Origin: Hyphomicrobiales bacterium
GTDB taxonomy: Bacteria > Pseudomonadota > Alphaproteobacteria > Rhizobiales > Rhizobiaceae
Direction of reading: 5' to 3'
Length of the DNA: 64,000 nucleotides
Assembly: GCA_900466475.1 (NCBI GenBank)
Contig: UBMI01000007.1
Coordinates: 570,419 to 634,418, forward strand
Shown: piece after piece, positions 55,084-62,879 of the stretch
Position numbering within the stretch: the stretch's first letter is position 1
Layout: each line of letters begins with the position of its first letter
Position numbers and translations under genes: made by a program
Notes under the pieces: generated by a model
Database searches by the model: none
Told to the model about the DNA's origin: nothing
What the model saw: only the letters and a program-made list of their open reading frames with translations

Positions 55084-56193
55084 TTACTCCGCCGCAGTCC
55101 CGATGACACCACGCTTGATCTGATCGGCCTCGATCGACTCGAAAAGAGCACGGAAATTGCCCTCGCCGAAGCCCTCGTCGCCCTTGCGCTGGATGAATTC
55201 GAAGAAGATCGGGCCGATGACCGTCTTGGAGAAGATCTGGAGAAGGATTTTCGTCATGCCGCCATTCAGCACGCCCTCGCCGTCGATGAGGATGCCATGC
55301 CGCTTCATGCGTTCGACGGGTTCGCTATGCCCGTTCACGCGTTCATAAGACATATCGTAATAGGTCTCCGGAGGCCCTGGCATGAAGCGTAGACCATTGT
55401 TGGCAAGCCCGTCGGTAGCCTCGTAGATATCTTCCGTTCCAACGGCGATGTGCTGGATTCCCTCGCCTCTGTACTTCTTTAGATATTCCTCGATCTGGCT
55501 CGTGTCGTCCTTCGATTCATTCAGCGGAATGCGGATCTTGCCGCAGGGCGACGTGATCGCCCGGCTCACCAGACCGGTGATACGCCCATCGATATCGAAG
55601 AAGTGGATCTGTTTGAAATTGAACAGGTTTCGATAAAAATCCCACCACTTGTCCATGTTGCCGCGAAAGACGTTGTGGGTGAGATGGTCGAGATAGTAGA
55701 AACCGATCCCCTGGGGATGCGGATTACGCTCGCCAAGCCAATCGAACTCGGCATCGTAGGCCGATCCCTTTGCGCCATAGGTCTCGACGAAGTAGAGCAG
55801 CGAGCCGCCAATACCGACGATCGCCGGGACGTCGAGCGCCTTGTCGTCCCCTTCATAGGGCACGGCGCCTTTTGACACGGCGTGATCGAATGCGTGTCTG
55901 GCGTCGACCACGCGCCATGCCATCGACGGAGCGCAGGGACCATGCTCTGAGACGAAACGAGCGGCATGGCTGCCGGGTTCTGCATTCAGGACATAATTGA
56001 TGTCGCCCTGACGCCAGACGGTGATGTCTTTCGTTTTGTGCTTTGCGACTGGGACGTAGCCCATGCGCGCAAAGAGTTCGCCCAGTTTCTCGGGCTCAGG
56101 ATGGGCGAATTCGACGAACTCGAATCCATCGGTGCCGGCCGGGTTGTCGGCAGTGATTTCCGAGGGCGGCGCGTCATGTGGAAAAGGGCCCAT
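55084..56193 (-). CDS. hpd: 4-Hydroxyphenylpyruvate dioxygenase
   Basis: A 369-residue Fe(II) enzyme that converts 4-hydroxyphenylpyruvate to homogentisate. The probable ligands are H170 (YLDHLTHNV), H248 (IQHIAVGT) and E332 (FFEFIQRKG), with spacing close to known bacterial enzymes. The frame is open to 56340, but ATG 56193 has GGAGGAG upstream. It leads the minus-strand cluster hpd, hmgA, fahA, maiA. A divergent Lrp/AsnC gene begins 127 bases away, with a palindromic site between. Confidence 0.97.
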   Translation of the reverse strand: MGPFPHDAPPSEITADNPAGTDGFEFVEFAHPEPEKLGELFARMGYVPVAKHKTKDITVWRQGDINYVLNAEPGSHAARFVSEHGPCAPSMAWRVVDARHAFDHAVSKGAVPYEGDDKALDVPAIVGIGGSLLYFVETYGAKGSAYDAEFDWLGERNPHPQGIGFYYLDHLTHNVFRGNMDKWWDFYRNLFNFKQIHFFDIDGRITGLVSRAITSPCGKIRIPLNESKDDTSQIEEYLKKYRGEGIQHIAVGTEDIYEATDGLANNGLRFMPGPPETYYDMSYERVNGHSEPVERMKRHGILIDGEGVLNGGMTKILLQIFSKTVIGPIFFEFIQRKGDEGFGEGNFRALFESIEADQIKRGVIGTAAE

Positions 56194-56221
56194 TTTCTCC
56201 TCCTGGGAACTGGACTTCGAT

Positions 56222-56261
56222 ATGCAAAGTGTGGCGCAAAACGCATGCAAAGTTCTTGCAT
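56222..56261. promoter_or_regulatory. Candidate Lrp/AsnC operator array between hpd and its regulator gene
   Basis: ATGCAA (56245-56250) and TTGCAT (56256-56261) form a perfect 6-5-6 inverted repeat. ATGCAAAGT also occurs as a direct repeat at 56222-56230 and 56245-56253, 23 bases apart. Further GCAA half-sites lie nearby. Two helical turns of spacing is usual for Lrp-type multimers. Confidence 0.55.
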
Positions 56262-56320
56262 TCTTCACGCAAGAGGAAAAGATTATGCACACTTCGTGAG
56301 GATTTTTGAGGTTTTGCGCA

Positions 56321-56800
56321 ATGGATGAACAGCTCGACAAATTGGATTTACGCCTGCTCCAGGAGCTTCAAAAAGATGGGCGGTTGACGAACAATGAGTT
56401 GGGCGAGCGGATCGCGCTTTCCCCCTCGCAATGCTCGCGCCGGCGCACCAGACTGGAGTCCGAGGGATATATTCGCAGCTACCGGGCCTATCTCGATCAA
56501 CAGAAGCTGGGTCTGGATATGCTGGTGGTCATCTCCGTGACGCTTGCGACCCACAACAGGGACAATGCCCGCAGGTTTTCGCAGCTGATCAACGGATTGC
56601 CGGAAGTTCTCGAAGCCTATGCGCTGACCGGTGAAATGGACTATCACCTGAAGGTAGCGACCCGCGGGCTCGCCGACCTCTCGAAATTCGTCAACGACGT
56701 TCTGTTACCTCACGAGTCGGTGCAGCACGTGAAGACCTCGATCGTGCTCGACACGCTGAAAACATTCGAAGGCTTTCCGATACACATGCCGGGTCATTGA
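56321..56800 (+). CDS. Lrp/AsnC family regulator of the homogentisate genes
   Basis: A 159-residue protein with an N-terminal helix-turn-helix (LDKLDLRLLQELQKDGRLTN, then ELGERIALSPSQCSRRRTRL) and a C-terminal ligand-binding domain with LVVISVTLATHNRDN and the core EAYALTGEMDYHLKV. ATG 56321 is preferred to the upstream TTG at 56306. It is divergent from hpd, so control of hpd, hmgA, fahA and maiA by a tyrosine-related amino or keto acid is likely. Which ligand is not known. Confidence 0.92.
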   Translation: MDEQLDKLDLRLLQELQKDGRLTNNELGERIALSPSQCSRRRTRLESEGYIRSYRAYLDQQKLGLDMLVVISVTLATHNRDNARRFSQLINGLPEVLEAYALTGEMDYHLKVATRGLADLSKFVNDVLLPHESVQHVKTSIVLDTLKTFEGFPIHMPGH

Positions 56801-56835
56801 CATGGCGACCGCACGCAGTGATCCGGCACCAAGCG

Positions 56836-57297
56836 TCAGAGCGGCAGCTCGGTCGAGAATTTCAGCTCGCGGAGCACGAAGCTCGATACAACCGTGCGCA
56901 CATGCGGGTTGCGCATGAGGTAGCGGGTCATGAAGGCTTCGTAGCCTTCCACGTCTCTCGCCCTTATCTTCAGCATGTAGTCGAAGGCGCCTGACAAGGC
57001 GTAGCACTCCATGATTTCTGGCCGCTCCAGCACCACCGAAGCGAAGGATGCGACCGCCTCTTCGTGATGATCCTCCAGTGTTACATGCGCGATGACGCAA
57101 AGCTTGAGATCGAGTTTTCCGGGATCGAGCAGCGTCACGCGCTTGCGGATGACACCGTCAGCCTCAAGCTCCTGGATCTTCCGCCAGGCCGAGCTCTGAG
57201 ACATGCCGGCCTTTTCCGCCAGGTCTGCCAGCGAGAGGCTGCCGTCGGCCTGGACGAGTTGCAGAAGCTTACGGCGAAAATTCCCAGATTCTTTCAT
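56836..57297 (-). CDS. Lrp/AsnC family regulator divergent from phhA
   Basis: A 153-residue Lrp-type protein with a helix-turn-helix (RRKLLQLVQADGSLSLADLA, then EKAGMSQSSAWRKIQELE) and the ligand domain with MECYALSGAFDYMLKIR. It is divergent from the phenylalanine hydroxylase gene with 120 bases between, as in Pseudomonas where PhhR and in rhizobia where Lrp-like proteins control it. The two Lrp proteins in this cluster, here and at 56321, are convergent to each other and only distantly alike. Confidence 0.92.
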   Translation of the reverse strand: MKESGNFRRKLLQLVQADGSLSLADLAEKAGMSQSSAWRKIQELEADGVIRKRVTLLDPGKLDLKLCVIAHVTLEDHHEEAVASFASVVLERPEIMECYALSGAFDYMLKIRARDVEGYEAFMTRYLMRNPHVRTVVSSFVLRELKFSTELPL

Positions 57298-57323
57298 TTT
57301 TGGCAGCCTGCTCGGGAATATTT

Positions 57324-57390
57324 GCCACCATTATGGCGACAGCCACCACGAAAGAAAAGAAAATCCTCCAAATCCGAGGGATAATGGCGC
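57324..57390. promoter_or_regulatory. Repeated site in the divergent phhA/Lrp gap
   Basis: GCCA and TGGC flank CCATTA at 57324-57337, and ATTATGGCGA (57330-57339) returns as ATAATGGCGC at 57381-57390. Both lie in the gap between the Lrp gene and phhA, the second about 30 bases before the phhA ATG. They may be Lrp binding sites spaced by five helical turns. The phhA start itself has CGGGAGGATC. Confidence 0.4.
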
Positions 57391-57417
57391 GGACGCCGTC
57401 CCCGGGAGGATCAGATA

Positions 57418-58209
57418 ATGACCAAGGAAAGCAGCTACACCGCAAAATTGCCCGGGACCGATGGTCTATATGACTATAGCTCCGAAGAGGATGCAATTTG
57501 GGGCGAACTCTACCGGCGCCAGATGAAGCTGCTCGCCAATACGGCCTGCCGCGAATATCTTGATGGCGTTAATATGCTGGGGCTCAAGCCCGACAAGGTG
57601 CCTCAGCTTCTCGATGTGAACAGGCGCCTAAACGAGACCACCGGCTTCGGCGTGGAAGGTGTACCGGCGCTCATTCCGCCCTCGCGCTTTTATGAACTTC
57701 TGTCGCAAGGCAAATTCCCGCTCGCAACCTTCCTGCGCCGTCGCGAGCATATCGACTACATCGAGGAGCCGGATCTGTTCCACGAGGTTTTCGGCCATTG
57801 TCCGATGCTCACCAACCAGAGCTATGCCAATTTCGTGCGACATTTCGGCGAAGCCGCCGTCCGCCTTGGCAAAGGCTATTCCTGGCATCTGTTCCGTATT
57901 TTCTGGTTTACCGTCGAGTTCGGCCTGATCAATACGCCGCAAGGCCGCCGCTGCTTCGGCGCAGGGATCGTTTCATCGCCAAGCGAAGCCAAGGCGGCAA
58001 TGGAAGGCACGGCATGCGAATTTCGGCCATTCGATCTCATGAGCGTGCTGAGAACGCCCTACCGGATCGATATCCTCCAACCGATCTACTACGTCATCGA
58101 CAGCTTTGCCGATCTTGAAGCAATCGTCGAACAGGATATCAAAGGCATGATCCTGAAAGCGAAATCGCTGGGCGATTTCGCGCCAGCTTTCGAAGCCAAA
58201 GCTTCGTGA
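57418..58209 (+). CDS. phhA: Phenylalanine 4-monooxygenase
   Basis: A 263-residue Fe(II)- and pterin-dependent enzyme that hydroxylates phenylalanine to tyrosine. The iron ligands are H122 and H127 in LFHEVFGHCPM and E167 in FWFTVEFGL, matching the bacterial enzymes (about 262-297 residues). It has only the catalytic domain and no regulatory ACT domain. The pterin-4a-carbinolamine dehydratase gene (phhB), usually beside it, is not in the window. The tyrosine formed would enter the hpd-hmgA-fahA-maiA route after transamination. Confidence 0.97.
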   Translation: MTKESSYTAKLPGTDGLYDYSSEEDAIWGELYRRQMKLLANTACREYLDGVNMLGLKPDKVPQLLDVNRRLNETTGFGVEGVPALIPPSRFYELLSQGKFPLATFLRRREHIDYIEEPDLFHEVFGHCPMLTNQSYANFVRHFGEAAVRLGKGYSWHLFRIFWFTVEFGLINTPQGRRCFGAGIVSSPSEAKAAMEGTACEFRPFDLMSVLRTPYRIDILQPIYYVIDSFADLEAIVEQDIKGMILKAKSLGDFAPAFEAKAS

Positions 58210-58375
58210 AACGCTGACAATATGGCGGTGGCGAGGAGCGAGCTTTGGCCTTCCCTTCACCGATCTTCCAATCCTGGCAACGCTCACTTCGGTCCAGCTC
58301 AACCTCCCAGATGACCTTGCCCTGAGGCAACTGACGACCCGACGACGTCAGCGATGCTTCGCAAACGTCAATCGC

Positions 58376-59401
58376 TCAGGTCTGAAGCGCTCGCACCGGC
58401 CCGGTGGACTCGCGCAGGATGAGTTCAACCGGCCATAATTCGTGGATCTCCGTCGGCGAGCGCCCCGCCAGAAGCTGCAGGACAAGATCGGCGCAACGCG
58501 TACCAGCCGCACGCATCGACGACCGGGTAGCCGACAAAGACGGGGCCATGTTGTCGGCCGTCAGATAGGGAAAGACGTCATCGTGAGCGATGACCGAGAC
58601 ATCGCTGCCGATCTGCAGCCCCAGCGACCGCGCAGCCCGATAAATGCCGAGTGCCGTCATCATCGATCCGGCGACGAATGCCGTCGGCCGCTTAGGCTGC
58701 TCGAGAAATGAGCGTGCAAAGCGAAAACCGAGTTCGTCGGTAAAATTGCCGTTGGCGATCAATTGCGGATCGACGTCGATCCCGTAGCTCTGCAAGGCGC
58801 TGCGGTAACCGATGTCACGATGCAGAGCATAGGTCGCACCCTGGCGGCCATTGATCATCGCAATCCTCGTATGACCGAGATCGATCAGATGCGAAGTCGC
58901 ACGGCGTACGGCTCCTTCATTGTCGATATCGAGCCAGGGGTGCGGCACGTCGATATCTGAACGGCCATGAACGAGAAACGGCATTCCCAACTCATGCAGC
59001 AAAGCGATGCGCTGATCGTTGGGTCGAGGCGAATGCACGATCATTGCATCCACCCTCTGGCTTTCCGCCAGCCGCCTGTAAAGCTGCATCTCTGCATCGG
59101 ATTCTGGATTGGCCATCGGAATGACCAGAATATCGGTGTCTTCCGTGACAAGGCGCTCCGCCATGCCTGCCATGAATTCCGCGAAGTGAAACTCGCCGGC
59201 GCGCCCCATGACAACACCAATAGCGCCAACCCGGCCGGTTTTCAGCCTGACCGCATTGACGTTCGGCCTATAGCCCAGCCGCACGGCCTCTTGAACGACG
59301 CGGGCGCGCGTCACCTCGCTTACCTCGGGATAGCCACTGAGCGCGCGGCTGACAGTCGTCGGAGATAATCCAAGTTGTTTTGCGAACTCTTTGAGTTTCA
59401 T
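58376..59401 (-). CDS. thuR: LacI family repressor, ThuR-like
   Basis: A 341-residue LacI-type regulator. The helix-turn-helix is MKLKEFAKQLGLSPTTVSRA, followed by the hinge with VRLGYRPNVNAVRL and the sugar-binding domain with IGVVMGRAGEFHFAEFMAG, IVHSPRPNDQRI and AMINGRQGATYALHRD. It is divergent from a disaccharide ABC importer operon matching thuEFGK of Sinorhizobium, so it is named thuR by position and family. The operators are two exact 17-bp repeats in the gap, listed separately. Confidence 0.85.
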   Translation of the reverse strand: MKLKEFAKQLGLSPTTVSRALSGYPEVSEVTRARVVQEAVRLGYRPNVNAVRLKTGRVGAIGVVMGRAGEFHFAEFMAGMAERLVTEDTDILVIPMANPESDAEMQLYRRLAESQRVDAMIVHSPRPNDQRIALLHELGMPFLVHGRSDIDVPHPWLDIDNEGAVRRATSHLIDLGHTRIAMINGRQGATYALHRDIGYRSALQSYGIDVDPQLIANGNFTDELGFRFARSFLEQPKRPTAFVAGSMMTALGIYRAARSLGLQIGSDVSVIAHDDVFPYLTADNMAPSLSATRSSMRAAGTRCADLVLQLLAGRSPTEIHELWPVELILRESTGPVRALQT

Positions 59402-59492
59402 TGACCGAAAAGACTTTCATCGCCTGCGCTGCCGGGCACCTATACCATCGGCCTCGCAATTTCCACATTCTATGCCGTCGATTATATTTTCT

Positions 59493-59509
59493 CAAATCGA
59501 TTTCAATTT
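59493..59509. promoter_or_regulatory. Candidate LacI-type operator, distal copy
   Basis: CAAATCGATTTCAATTT contains the perfect 10-bp palindrome AAATCGATTT (59494-59503) with the central CG that LacI family operators favour. An exact 17-bp copy lies 173 bases downstream, beside the thuE start. This copy lies nearer the repressor gene and could serve autoregulation or looping. Confidence 0.65.
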
Positions 59510-59627
59510 TATTCGCCGCGTAGATGACCGCCACCAAGCTCGGGAAATCGCGACTCATGACTTCACCATTGATTTATAATGACATTTTGTATTGCTAAAC
59601 AAGTACCGGTAGTAGTCGAGAATCCGC

Positions 59628-59657
59628 CTTGACAGGGTATCAACCTTCTGACAGGTT
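59628..59657 (+). promoter_or_regulatory. Candidate thuE promoter
   Basis: CTTGACA at 59628-59634 is an excellent -35 box for rhizobial sigma-70 promoters. The -10 position, 17 bases on, reads CAGGTT and is weak, as expected for an inducible promoter. The proximal operator lies 8 bases beyond, where a bound repressor would block initiation. Confidence 0.5.
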
Positions 59658-59665
59658 TTCACAGC

Positions 59666-59682
59666 CAAATCGATTTCAATTT
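59666..59682. promoter_or_regulatory. Candidate LacI-type operator, proximal copy
   Basis: This is an exact repeat of the distal site, CAAATCGATTTCAATTT, with the palindrome AAATCGATTT at 59667-59676. A second dyad overlaps it: CCAAAT (59665-59670) with ATTTGG (59679-59684). It lies 18 bases before the thuE ATG and just downstream of the candidate promoter. Confidence 0.65.
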
Positions 59683-59700
59683 GGTCTTTGGGAGGAGAAA

Positions 59701-60966
59701 ATGAAGTTTCGTTTCACTGCGGCCGCTGTCGCGGCTGCGCTTATCGGCGCGTCGGTACCGTCCTATGCCGCCGAGATCAGCATTTCAGCGAGCTCTACCG
59801 GCAAAAACCTCGATCTGCTCCGCAAGCAGCTCGATGCCTTCGGGAAGGCCACCGGCAATACGGTCAAGATCGTCACCATGCCGTCCTCATCCACGGAACA
59901 GTTTTCGCAGTATCGGCTCTGGCTCGCAGCCGGCAACACAGATGTCGACGTCTACCAGACGGATGTTATCTGGGCCCCGCAGTTGGCAGACCAGTTCGTC
60001 GACCTGAAGGATGCCACCAAGGACGTCGTCGGCGACTTTTTCCCGGCGATCGTTGCCTCCCAGACCGTGAATGGCCGCCTGGTCGCAATGCCGCTTTACA
60101 CGGACGCGCCGGCTCTCTTCTACCGCAAGGATCTTCTTGAAAAATACGGCAAACAGCCGCCGAAGACCTGGGACGAGATGGAGGCAACCGCCAAGGAAAT
60201 CCAGGAAAAGGAACGCGCCGCCGGTCAGAAGGACCTGTGGGGCTATGTCTTCCAGGGCAATGCCTATGAAGGCCTGACCTGCGATGCACTGGAATGGGTC
60301 AAGTCCTCGGGCGGCGGCCAGATCATCGAGACCGACGGCACGATTTCAATCAACAACGAGAAGGCTGCGGCAGCACTCAATCGCGCCAAGGGCTGGATCG
60401 GCACGATTTCTCCGAGCGGCGTGCTTGCCTATCAGGAAGAAGAATCCCGCGGCGTCTGGCAGACCGGCAACTCCGTCTTCATGCGTAACTGGCCCTACGC
60501 CTATGCGCTGGGCAACGGCGCCGACAGCCCCGTCAAAGGCAAGTTCGACGTGACGACGCTTCCCGTTGCCGCAGAAGGCGACAAGCCCTCCTCGACGCTC
60601 GGCGGCTGGAACCTCGCCGTCTCGAAATATTCGAAGAACCCGGATGCGGCGATCGAACTCGTCAAGTTCCTGACCTCGAAGGATAGCCAGAAGCAGCGCG
60701 CTATCGAGCTTTCAAACCTGCCGACCCTATCGGCGCTCTATGACGACAAGGATATTGCCGCCGCGCAGCCTTTCATGCCGAACTGGAAGCCGATCTTCGA
60801 GAACGCCGTGCCGCGGCCGTCGGCTGTTGCCAAGGTCAAGTATAACGAGGTTTCCGCCAAGTTCTGGACTGCCGTCCACAATACGCTCTCCGGCAGCGGG
60901 ACAGCCGAAGAAAACCTAGAGCTTCTCGAAGCCGATCTGACGACGCTGCAAGGCAGCGGCTGGTAA
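59701..60966 (+). CDS. thuE: Disaccharide ABC importer substrate-binding protein, ThuE-like
   Basis: A 421-residue periplasmic protein of SBP family 1 with a signal peptide of about 23 residues (ending VPSYA, then AEISIS). Typical pieces are the segments DVDVYQTDVIWAPQLADQFV and PLYTDAPALFYRKDLLEKYG, and a late GGWNLAVSKYSKNPDAAIELV. These proteins bind trehalose, maltose or sucrose for import. ATG 59701 has GGAGGAG at good spacing; the frame is open to 59629. With thuF, thuG and thuK it forms one importer. The named substrate trehalose/maltose rests on gene order and family. Confidence 0.87.
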   Translation: MKFRFTAAAVAAALIGASVPSYAAEISISASSTGKNLDLLRKQLDAFGKATGNTVKIVTMPSSSTEQFSQYRLWLAAGNTDVDVYQTDVIWAPQLADQFVDLKDATKDVVGDFFPAIVASQTVNGRLVAMPLYTDAPALFYRKDLLEKYGKQPPKTWDEMEATAKEIQEKERAAGQKDLWGYVFQGNAYEGLTCDALEWVKSSGGGQIIETDGTISINNEKAAAALNRAKGWIGTISPSGVLAYQEEESRGVWQTGNSVFMRNWPYAYALGNGADSPVKGKFDVTTLPVAAEGDKPSSTLGGWNLAVSKYSKNPDAAIELVKFLTSKDSQKQRAIELSNLPTLSALYDDKDIAAAQPFMPNWKPIFENAVPRPSAVAKVKYNEVSAKFWTAVHNTLSGSGTAEENLELLEADLTTLQGSGW

Positions 60967-60972
60967 CCGATC

Positions 60973-61009
60973 GAGGCGGCAGTGTCGGATCTCCCGCCGC
61001 TGCCGCTTC
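60973..61009 (+). other. Stem-loop between thuE and thuF
   Basis: GAGGCGGCAG (60973-60982) and CTGCCGCTTC (61000-61009) pair with one G-T wobble around a 17-base loop. No T-run follows. Such hairpins after binding-protein genes usually protect the 3' end, giving more binding protein than permease. Confidence 0.5.
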
Positions 61010-61050
61010 CGATAACGCCGTCGTCGATTGTCTCATGAAGCGGATATTCC

Positions 61051-62037
61051 ATGAGTGAAGTTGCAGTCTCCCAAAATCTGAGCACGGGCGCACGCGCAAA
61101 AGCGATCTCTTCGGATCTGAGCGCAGAACGCGTCCGGTCCGCCTGGATCTTCCTGGCTCCGACCCTGCTGATCCTGGCCATCGTTGCCGGCTGGCCGCTG
61201 TTCCGCACCATATACTTCAGCTTCACCGACGCGTCGCTGACGAACCTCGGCGATGCCAAGTTCATCGGCTTCGACAACTATCTTTCCTGGGTCACCCTGA
61301 AGAGCGGCCGCACGATCTATAGAGGACTGCTGGCCGATCCCGCCTGGTGGGGCGCGGTCTGGAACACGGCAAAATTCACGCTGTTATCGGTGACCATCGA
61401 AACCGCGCTCGGCCTCATCGTCGCTCTTGTGTTGAACGCACAATTCGTTGGCCGCGGCATCGTGCGCGCCGCCATCCTCATCCCCTGGGCGATCCCGACC
61501 ATCGTTTCCGCCAAGATGTGGGCCTGGATGCTCAACGACCAGTTCGGCATCCTCAACGACATGTTTCTCGGCCTCGGGCTCATCAGTCAGAAAATCGCTT
61601 GGACGGCGGATCCCAATACCGCGATGATTGCCGTGCTGATCGTCGACGTGTGGAAGACGACGCCGTTCATGGCGTTGTTGATCCTCGCAGCCCTGCAAAT
61701 GGTTCCAGCCGACATTTACGAGGCCGCCAAGATCGACGGCATCAATCCCGTCAAAGTGTTCTGGCGTCTGACCCTGCCACTGATACGTCCGGCCATCATG
61801 GTTGCAGTAATCTTCCGCATGCTCGATGCCATGCGCATCTTCGACCTCATCTACGTGCTGACACCGAACAACGCCCAGACCAAGACCATGTCGGTGATGG
61901 CGCGCGAGAACCTCTTCGATTTCGACAAGTTCGCCTATGGCGCGACCGCCTCCACCGTTCTGTTTCTCATCATCGCCTCGGTCACCGTGCTCTACATATG
62001 GCTCGGCCGCGTCAAACTCGGGGGGCGCGAACACTGA
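61051..62037 (+). CDS. thuF: Sugar ABC importer permease, ThuF-like (MalF type)
   Basis: A 328-residue inner-membrane permease with six main helices and a cytoplasmic N-terminus of about 30 residues. The EAA loop is ADIYEAAKIDGINPVKVFWRL, shared by sugar importers. The region IPWAIPTIVSAKMWAWML is another family mark. Its stop overlaps the thuG start as TGATG. The gene lies 84 bases after thuE behind a stem-loop. Confidence 0.9.
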   Translation: MSEVAVSQNLSTGARAKAISSDLSAERVRSAWIFLAPTLLILAIVAGWPLFRTIYFSFTDASLTNLGDAKFIGFDNYLSWVTLKSGRTIYRGLLADPAWWGAVWNTAKFTLLSVTIETALGLIVALVLNAQFVGRGIVRAAILIPWAIPTIVSAKMWAWMLNDQFGILNDMFLGLGLISQKIAWTADPNTAMIAVLIVDVWKTTPFMALLILAALQMVPADIYEAAKIDGINPVKVFWRLTLPLIRPAIMVAVIFRMLDAMRIFDLIYVLTPNNAQTKTMSVMARENLFDFDKFAYGATASTVLFLIIASVTVLYIWLGRVKLGGREH

Positions 62038-62867
62038 TGCTACTCACAGCCACAAAGAACACCCTGTTCTATCTGCTGGTCGCCGTCATCGTCGTCATCG
62101 CAGTCTTCCCGTTCTACTATGCGATCCTGACGAGCTTCAAAGCAGGCACCGCCCTCTTCGAGGTCACCTACTGGCCGACCTCGATCTCGCTGGAAAACTA
62201 TGCAGGCGTGCTGACGACGGGCAGCTTCATCCGCAGCCTCGGCAATTCGCTGTTCATTGCCTGCCTCGTGGTCGCCGCTTCGCTGCTGCTCGCCGTCACC
62301 GCATCCTACGCGCTTGCCCGCGTGCATTTCCGGGGCCGCGCACTGCTGATGCTGACCATCCTCTCCGTCTCGATGTTCCCGCAGATCGCAGTGCTCGCAG
62401 GACTTTTCGAACTCATCCGCTGGATCGGCATCTTCAACACGCCGTTCGCGCTGATCTTCTCCTATATGATCTTCACGCTGCCCTTCACCGTCTGGGTGCT
62501 CACCACATTCATGCGGGATCTGCCGATCGAGATCGAAGAGGCGGCCATCGTGGATGGCGCCTCCCCCTGGGTCATCATCACGCAGGTGTTCATGCCACTG
62601 ATGTGGCCAGCGCTCGTCACCACCGGCCTGCTCGCCTTCATCACGGCCTGGAACGAGTTTCTGTTCGCTCTGACTTTCACCTCATCGGATGCGCAGCGGA
62701 CAGTGCCGGTGGCGATCGCTCTGCTTTCAGGCGGCAGTCAGTTCGAAATCCCCTGGGGCAATATCATGGCGGCATCGGTCATCGTCACCGTGCCCGTCGT
62801 CATCCTTGTTCTTATTTTTCAACGCCGGATCATTTCCGGGCTGACGGCCGGCGGCGTCAAAGGCTGA
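62037..62867 (+). CDS. thuG: Sugar ABC importer permease, ThuG-like (MalG type)
   Basis: A 276-residue permease with six helices. The first reads LFYLLVAVIVVIAVFPFYYA and the EAA loop is IEIEEAAIVDGASPWVIITQ. The segment ITAWNEFLFALTFTSSD near the end of the core is typical of MalG-type proteins. The frame is open far upstream inside thuF, but ATG 62037, one base overlapping the thuF stop, is the start. It ends 12 bases before thuK. Confidence 0.9.
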   Translation: MLLTATKNTLFYLLVAVIVVIAVFPFYYAILTSFKAGTALFEVTYWPTSISLENYAGVLTTGSFIRSLGNSLFIACLVVAASLLLAVTASYALARVHFRGRALLMLTILSVSMFPQIAVLAGLFELIRWIGIFNTPFALIFSYMIFTLPFTVWVLTTFMRDLPIEIEEAAIVDGASPWVIITQVFMPLMWPALVTTGLLAFITAWNEFLFALTFTSSDAQRTVPVAIALLSGGSQFEIPWGNIMAASVIVTVPVVILVLIFQRRIISGLTAGGVKG

Positions 62868-62879
62868 GGAAAGCGCGAC

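Noticed and set aside
61347..62036. Upstream extension of the thuG frame through thuF
   Set aside because: The extended part is an out-of-frame reading of thuF. ATG 62037 overlapping the thuF stop gives a standard MalG-type N-terminus.
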